A DNA stretch of 64,000 nucleotides from Trametes villosa (lineage: Eukaryota; Basidiomycota; Agaricomycetes; Polyporales; Polyporaceae): assembly GCA_002964805.2 (NCBI GenBank), contig PUDQ02000044.1, positions 62,001 to 126,000 of the forward strand, in the 5' to 3' direction. The notes under the pieces are model-generated. The model was not told the origin of the DNA, did no database searches, and worked only from the letters and a program-made list of their open reading frames with translations. This document shows, piece after piece, positions 60,320 to 64,000 of this stretch (its first letter is position 1; every line of letters begins with the position of its first letter). A program made the position numbers and the translations under genes.

Positions 60320-61737
60320 CTATATTTTACATCTCAGAAAGAAGTGTTGTTCGTCGAGAGTCATGGTTGAGGGAACGTTCGCAGCAATATGGAAGTTCAT
60401 GAAGCGGACGGTTAGTGTTGGCCTTGTCGCGCTCCGACCGAGACCCCGATGGCCAATGACAAGGGGCGCGATTTGGTCGAGATTGATGCGCAAGAGTCGA
60501 GAAGGTGGCCAGCAATGCGAGGTCGAGGACTCAGTTTGTTGAGCCTGGGTCCCGACGCCATAGACACCTGGGACACGCGAGCAGTGGCGGTGTAGGGAGA
60601 GTGCGATGTGGGAAGATGAGGGTTTTGTGTCTTGACATGCGAGGAGTGCAGCGACGGGTACGGCGTGGAGACAGATGACGGGAAGCCGGCATTCGATTCC
60701 GTAGTGATCGACTGGGCCGATGCGAGGTAAATGCTGAGACCGTACCCGTATGATCAGGATATGCGTGACGCCTTGAGTGGGAGTCCTGATGCATGATCGC
60801 TCACCTGGTGTTCGGGATGAGATATCTCAAGCAAAGGAGCCACGGTTTCCATGAAGCGCTCAATGCTGATGGGTACCAAGCGGGATGCTCCGGCAAACAC
60901 CGCGGGCGAGGGCGCGAAGGGCGAGACGGAGGAGCAACGCGGGTCGATCGGGGAGGTTGTCGCACGGTCATCCCAAGCGAGAAGCGTGTGGTCGGGAAAT
61001 TTCTGGAGGATCTGCTCTTGGAGCCTAACGAATGCTTTCTTCTCCCCTTCTCCGTAAAGGATGGGCATGTGAATGTCGAAAAGTCCCATCATGGAGTAGG
61101 CCTTATCCTCGACGCGGCGGGCCTCGCGCTGTGACCCCCAGGAGAGGCGGCGGGCGACGCTGACATCCTTGAGGTCGCGCTGGAAGGTGAGAACGTCCTT
61201 GTCGATGCCTGTGATCTTCTCGAGCAGATCTGCGAGGTCTGACTTCTCGCCCAGGACGGACCAGTCGGCGGCGAGGAAGAGAACACGACGAGGAGCGATG
61301 AGCTCTTGTAGCGTCCATACTCGTCTGAAGTAGACGCTCCTCCGGAAGGCCGAGCCGGGTTGGCGTATGTCGTCGTGGGAGGGGACGTCGGAGAGATATG
61401 CAAAGCAAATGGAGGCGGCCGCGTACCAGTCGTACATGGACGCAATCGCCTCCGAGAGCTCCGCGCTGTTCCTGTTGTCGATGCAGGGCGCGTCAATCCA
61501 GAACGCGGGGCAGCGGTACGCCCGCGCGAGACGGTGACACTCGCGAATTTTCATGGCGACGCGTGGGTCATCGACGGTCACGGCGTTGTGCTCCAGCAAG
61601 AGGAGATCCTCGTACTGTTGCTCCGGAGAGACCCATACATGGGAGAGGATGGCATAGCCGCGCGTGGTGGGGCTATCATGATCGAGCAGCTCGAACTGGA
61701 TGTTAGCGGTGGTAGAGGCGAGTAGGCGGATGGGCAT
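60320..61737 (-). CDS. HET-domain protein (HET-6), close paralogue of HET-4
   Basis: Model complement(60320..60733,60805..61737), 448 aa. The 71-bp intron has donor GTGAGC, branch TCCTGATC and acceptor TCTCAG, phase 0, and joins PEHQ to HLPRIGPVDHYGIE, matching PRIGPVDHYGIK in HET-4. HET blocks: GYAILSHVW, WIDAPCIDNRNSAELSEAI, RRVWTLQELIAP, ARRLSWGSQREARRVEDKAY, MPILYGEG. Shared post-HET module: HYGIECRLPV ... AALLACQD. Without the intron the frame would stop at 327 aa by running into noise. No additional C-terminal domain follows, so it is one of the shorter HET proteins here. Confidence 0.88.
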
Positions 61738-63600
61738 GACTCGTCAGAGAGACTGGATTCAAGGTGATACTAGTAGTGGTCGGCCTGAGCCACGGGGGGA
61801 GACGATTCAGCATGTCCAGACAACTTTGTGCTTTGAAGTAGGGTCAGGCCAACCGCCGGGAGGTACAGTAGAGAGTACAAAAACCCCGCGCGACATGCAC
61901 ATGGCATGAACACCCGTGGGAAGACAATAAGCACTAGGGTCACCCGTTCGGGAATGCCAACTTCGAGGCTGGTGTGGAGGGGATGTCCGGAGCTTCGACC
62001 GCAGCTATAGCCTAGACGTCGACTCTACCTCACCCTACGTTAACCCAGGCTTTTTGACAATAATCGAGACTATGGGGTTGAGCGCGGCATCGCCCACGAC
62101 GAGTTGAGCCCGGGCATCGACCTGATCTTGAGCGCTCATATCTCTTTGAGCGCCTATGTTTGCTCCAGCTTCCAGATTTGGTGGTTTTGCGCTGCGTCGC
62201 CGTTGAAGGCATCAGAAGGCTCCAAGTACTACAGTAGTCGCTGCCACCACTGCACCCTTCGGCGTACAGGTCGAATGATGAGCGCGGAACCACAGGGTCA
62301 GTAACATGAATGGTGTTGCTTCAAAAGCGAGCTGATAGTGAATTAGGTGACGTCTGGGAACGTCTTGAGGGTGCTTTCGACAGAGCAACCGGCGCCCAGC
62401 TCTGGACCTGCAGAATCTGTGGCATCTGGTAGCATTGTCCCGGTCCGGGGTCCTGAAACAATTGTAGGCTGTCGAGGTGCAAGCCCTCTACGCATGCCTA
62501 TAAATAGCGACCGCGCTGGAGGAAATGCGTTGCGCACGCAGGTGCATGAGATGCACTCAGTGTAGGACTCCCCGCCGGCCCGCGCTAGTACAGGTGAGCG
62601 TAACATTGTTGCAGCCTCCCTTCGGGAGGAACGATTGTCTTCCGCCCCCGAACGTGAGGCTGTTTTACGAGCCTAATGTGAGCGTGACCTTGCTGACTTC
62701 AATGACTTAGGACAATAAGCGCTGCTGCGCACGCCCGGTCCAATTCCACGCTGAACATTGAGGCCTATTATTCCACGATAAATCCCACCAGAGACGGCCA
62801 ACGCTGTCCATGATCCTACCAACGGAAGGACACAGACGGACATCATTCCGAGAGCAAACTTGTTCAACAGTCCAGCTGTGCCACGTTGACCGACTGACTA
62901 GTCTTCATCGTGTCCTCCATGGCTCCACCTCTGAGTCGTAATATATTGCGGTGAACCCCCGGAGCCATGCATCAACGTGTGAACCATGTGCAAACATTAG
63001 CGGTGAGGCCAGAGGAACGAGTAATAACACTCGGAAACCGCTCATGGACAAGTCCGGTCTACTTCGACACGAATATAAGTGCTGCGAGTGTGTCAGAATT
63101 CGACCTCATCGCACGGCTGTTTTGCTACTGGCCCAAGTACAAGGACGACTACGAGCCGGGGGCCAGGCCACCGTCGCCACGTTCCTCATCCCGACCCGCG
63201 ACGAGGATGTCTAGTGGCAGAGCGACATATCCGCGCGGATCCTCGTGGACTGTCTGCCACGGCGCCGTCCCAATCTTCAGGTAACCGCCGTCCCTGAATG
63301 CGGCGCGCGATGTACTCCAAGCGTCCCGAAGACACTAGTCACTTCAACAACCACGCAAAGCGCCACCCAGATTGCCTCGGCGAGGGTCGGACGATCCCGA
63401 GCGTTGTATACCTGCGCAAGACGTTGTGAAGAGGTGTTATAGCGGGTATTTAACGAGATATAAGTTACCCAAGCCTCTGACGAGTAATCGAAGTCCGAGG
63501 ACGAGCTCGTTAGGACTGAGTGGATGACTTCCCGTAAGGATCTAGAAATTTAGAATCAGTTCTAAATCGTTGGAGCGCCTGGATATGGCAGGTGTGCCGA
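61738..63600. other. Upstream of HET-6, no gene recognised
   Basis: 1.9 kb with only short frames. One at 62967-63284 (+) contains FDLIARLFCYWPKYKDDYE but has no family I know. Confidence 0.45.
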
Positions 63601-63708
63601 GATACCGAGAGAGATTCAAGGTCCGCCGGTGGGGCTGCCGAGTTCTAAACGCAAGAGGCGCCCAAAATCTAGAGAGGGGGTTCGACCAGGACCCCCGACA
63701 ATGGGTGA

Positions 63709-63880
63709 GGAGGCCTGTTGACGACTTCCAGAATTTTGCCCAAAATGTCCGCGGATTAGGCGCTCAAAAATGTCCGGATAACAACAGGCATGCCCGCCGT
63801 TCCGTCGTCTATGTCCGGATTACCTCAACAGGCCTCCTGGAGGCACAAAACCGTCCGGATCAGCGTAAACAGGCCTCCAA
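63709..63880. repeat. Inverted and direct short repeats near window end
   Basis: ggaggcctgttga (63709-63721) is the exact inverse of tcaacaggcctcc (63825-63837). Between and after these, gtccggat plus caggc recurs about every 40 bp (near 63771, 63812, 63852), and aaaatgtccg occurs twice. It may be the edge of a repetitive element continuing past 64000. Confidence 0.55.
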
Positions 63881-64000
63881 AACCATATATTTTAGTGACA
63901 ACAGCCGTAAGAGTGTTCCTAGAGCAGCAGAGGGATTCCACGATGCAACCCGAGCGAGTTCCCGCCGCCGCGCAATACCTATCATCACGCGACATCCTCT

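Overview
The window reads as nuclear DNA of a filamentous basidiomycete, most likely an Agaricomycete (polypore-like). Grounds: GC-rich sequence, intron-rich genes with mostly 50-70 bp GT-AG introns and CTNAY-type branch points, pyrimidine-rich leaders, TTAGGG-type repeats, and the gene families present (HET-domain proteins, F-box-like proteins, NoxR, an Slt2-type MAP kinase, an anillin/Bud4-like protein, an asteroid-type protein). The species assignment is inference.

Left third (1-20006): a direct segmental duplication. Copy 1 (1-8225, continuing off the left edge) and copy 2 (11947-20006) each hold about 3.2 kb without a supportable gene, a 327-aa gene of an uncharacterised basidiomycete family (+ strand), and the 5' half of a Drs2-type P4-ATPase flippase gene (- strand) that stops just after the DKTGT phosphorylation motif. 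The copies differ by roughly 2 % where I aligned them. Copy 1 also carries a 233-bp inverted-repeat element absent from copy 2. Both copies end next to GGGTTAGGG motifs, which form a short degenerate telomere-like array beside copy 2. A gene-poor 3.7-kb spacer separates them.

Right two thirds (20.5-64 kb): six HET-domain genes, all on the - strand, interleaved with conserved cellular genes. Order: HET-1, F-box-1, Slt2-type MAPK, HET-2, F-box-2 (+), NoxR (+), HET-3 (pseudogene), HET-4, an unknown 284-aa protein, an anillin/Bud4-like septation protein (+), HET-5, an asteroid homologue, a tRNA-like sequence, HET-6. HET-1/F-box-1 and HET-2/F-box-2 form two similar pairs on either side of the MAPK gene. 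HET-4 and HET-6 are close paralogues.

How it may work together: HET domains are the cell-death modules of fungal allorecognition. The MAPK (cell-wall integrity), NoxR (NADPH oxidase activation) and the anillin-like protein (septation) act in processes tied to hyphal fusion and compartment sealing. Shared function of this neighbourhood is inference. What the sequence shows is a turnover-prone HET cluster threaded through well-conserved genes, next to a recently duplicated, possibly subtelomere-derived segment.
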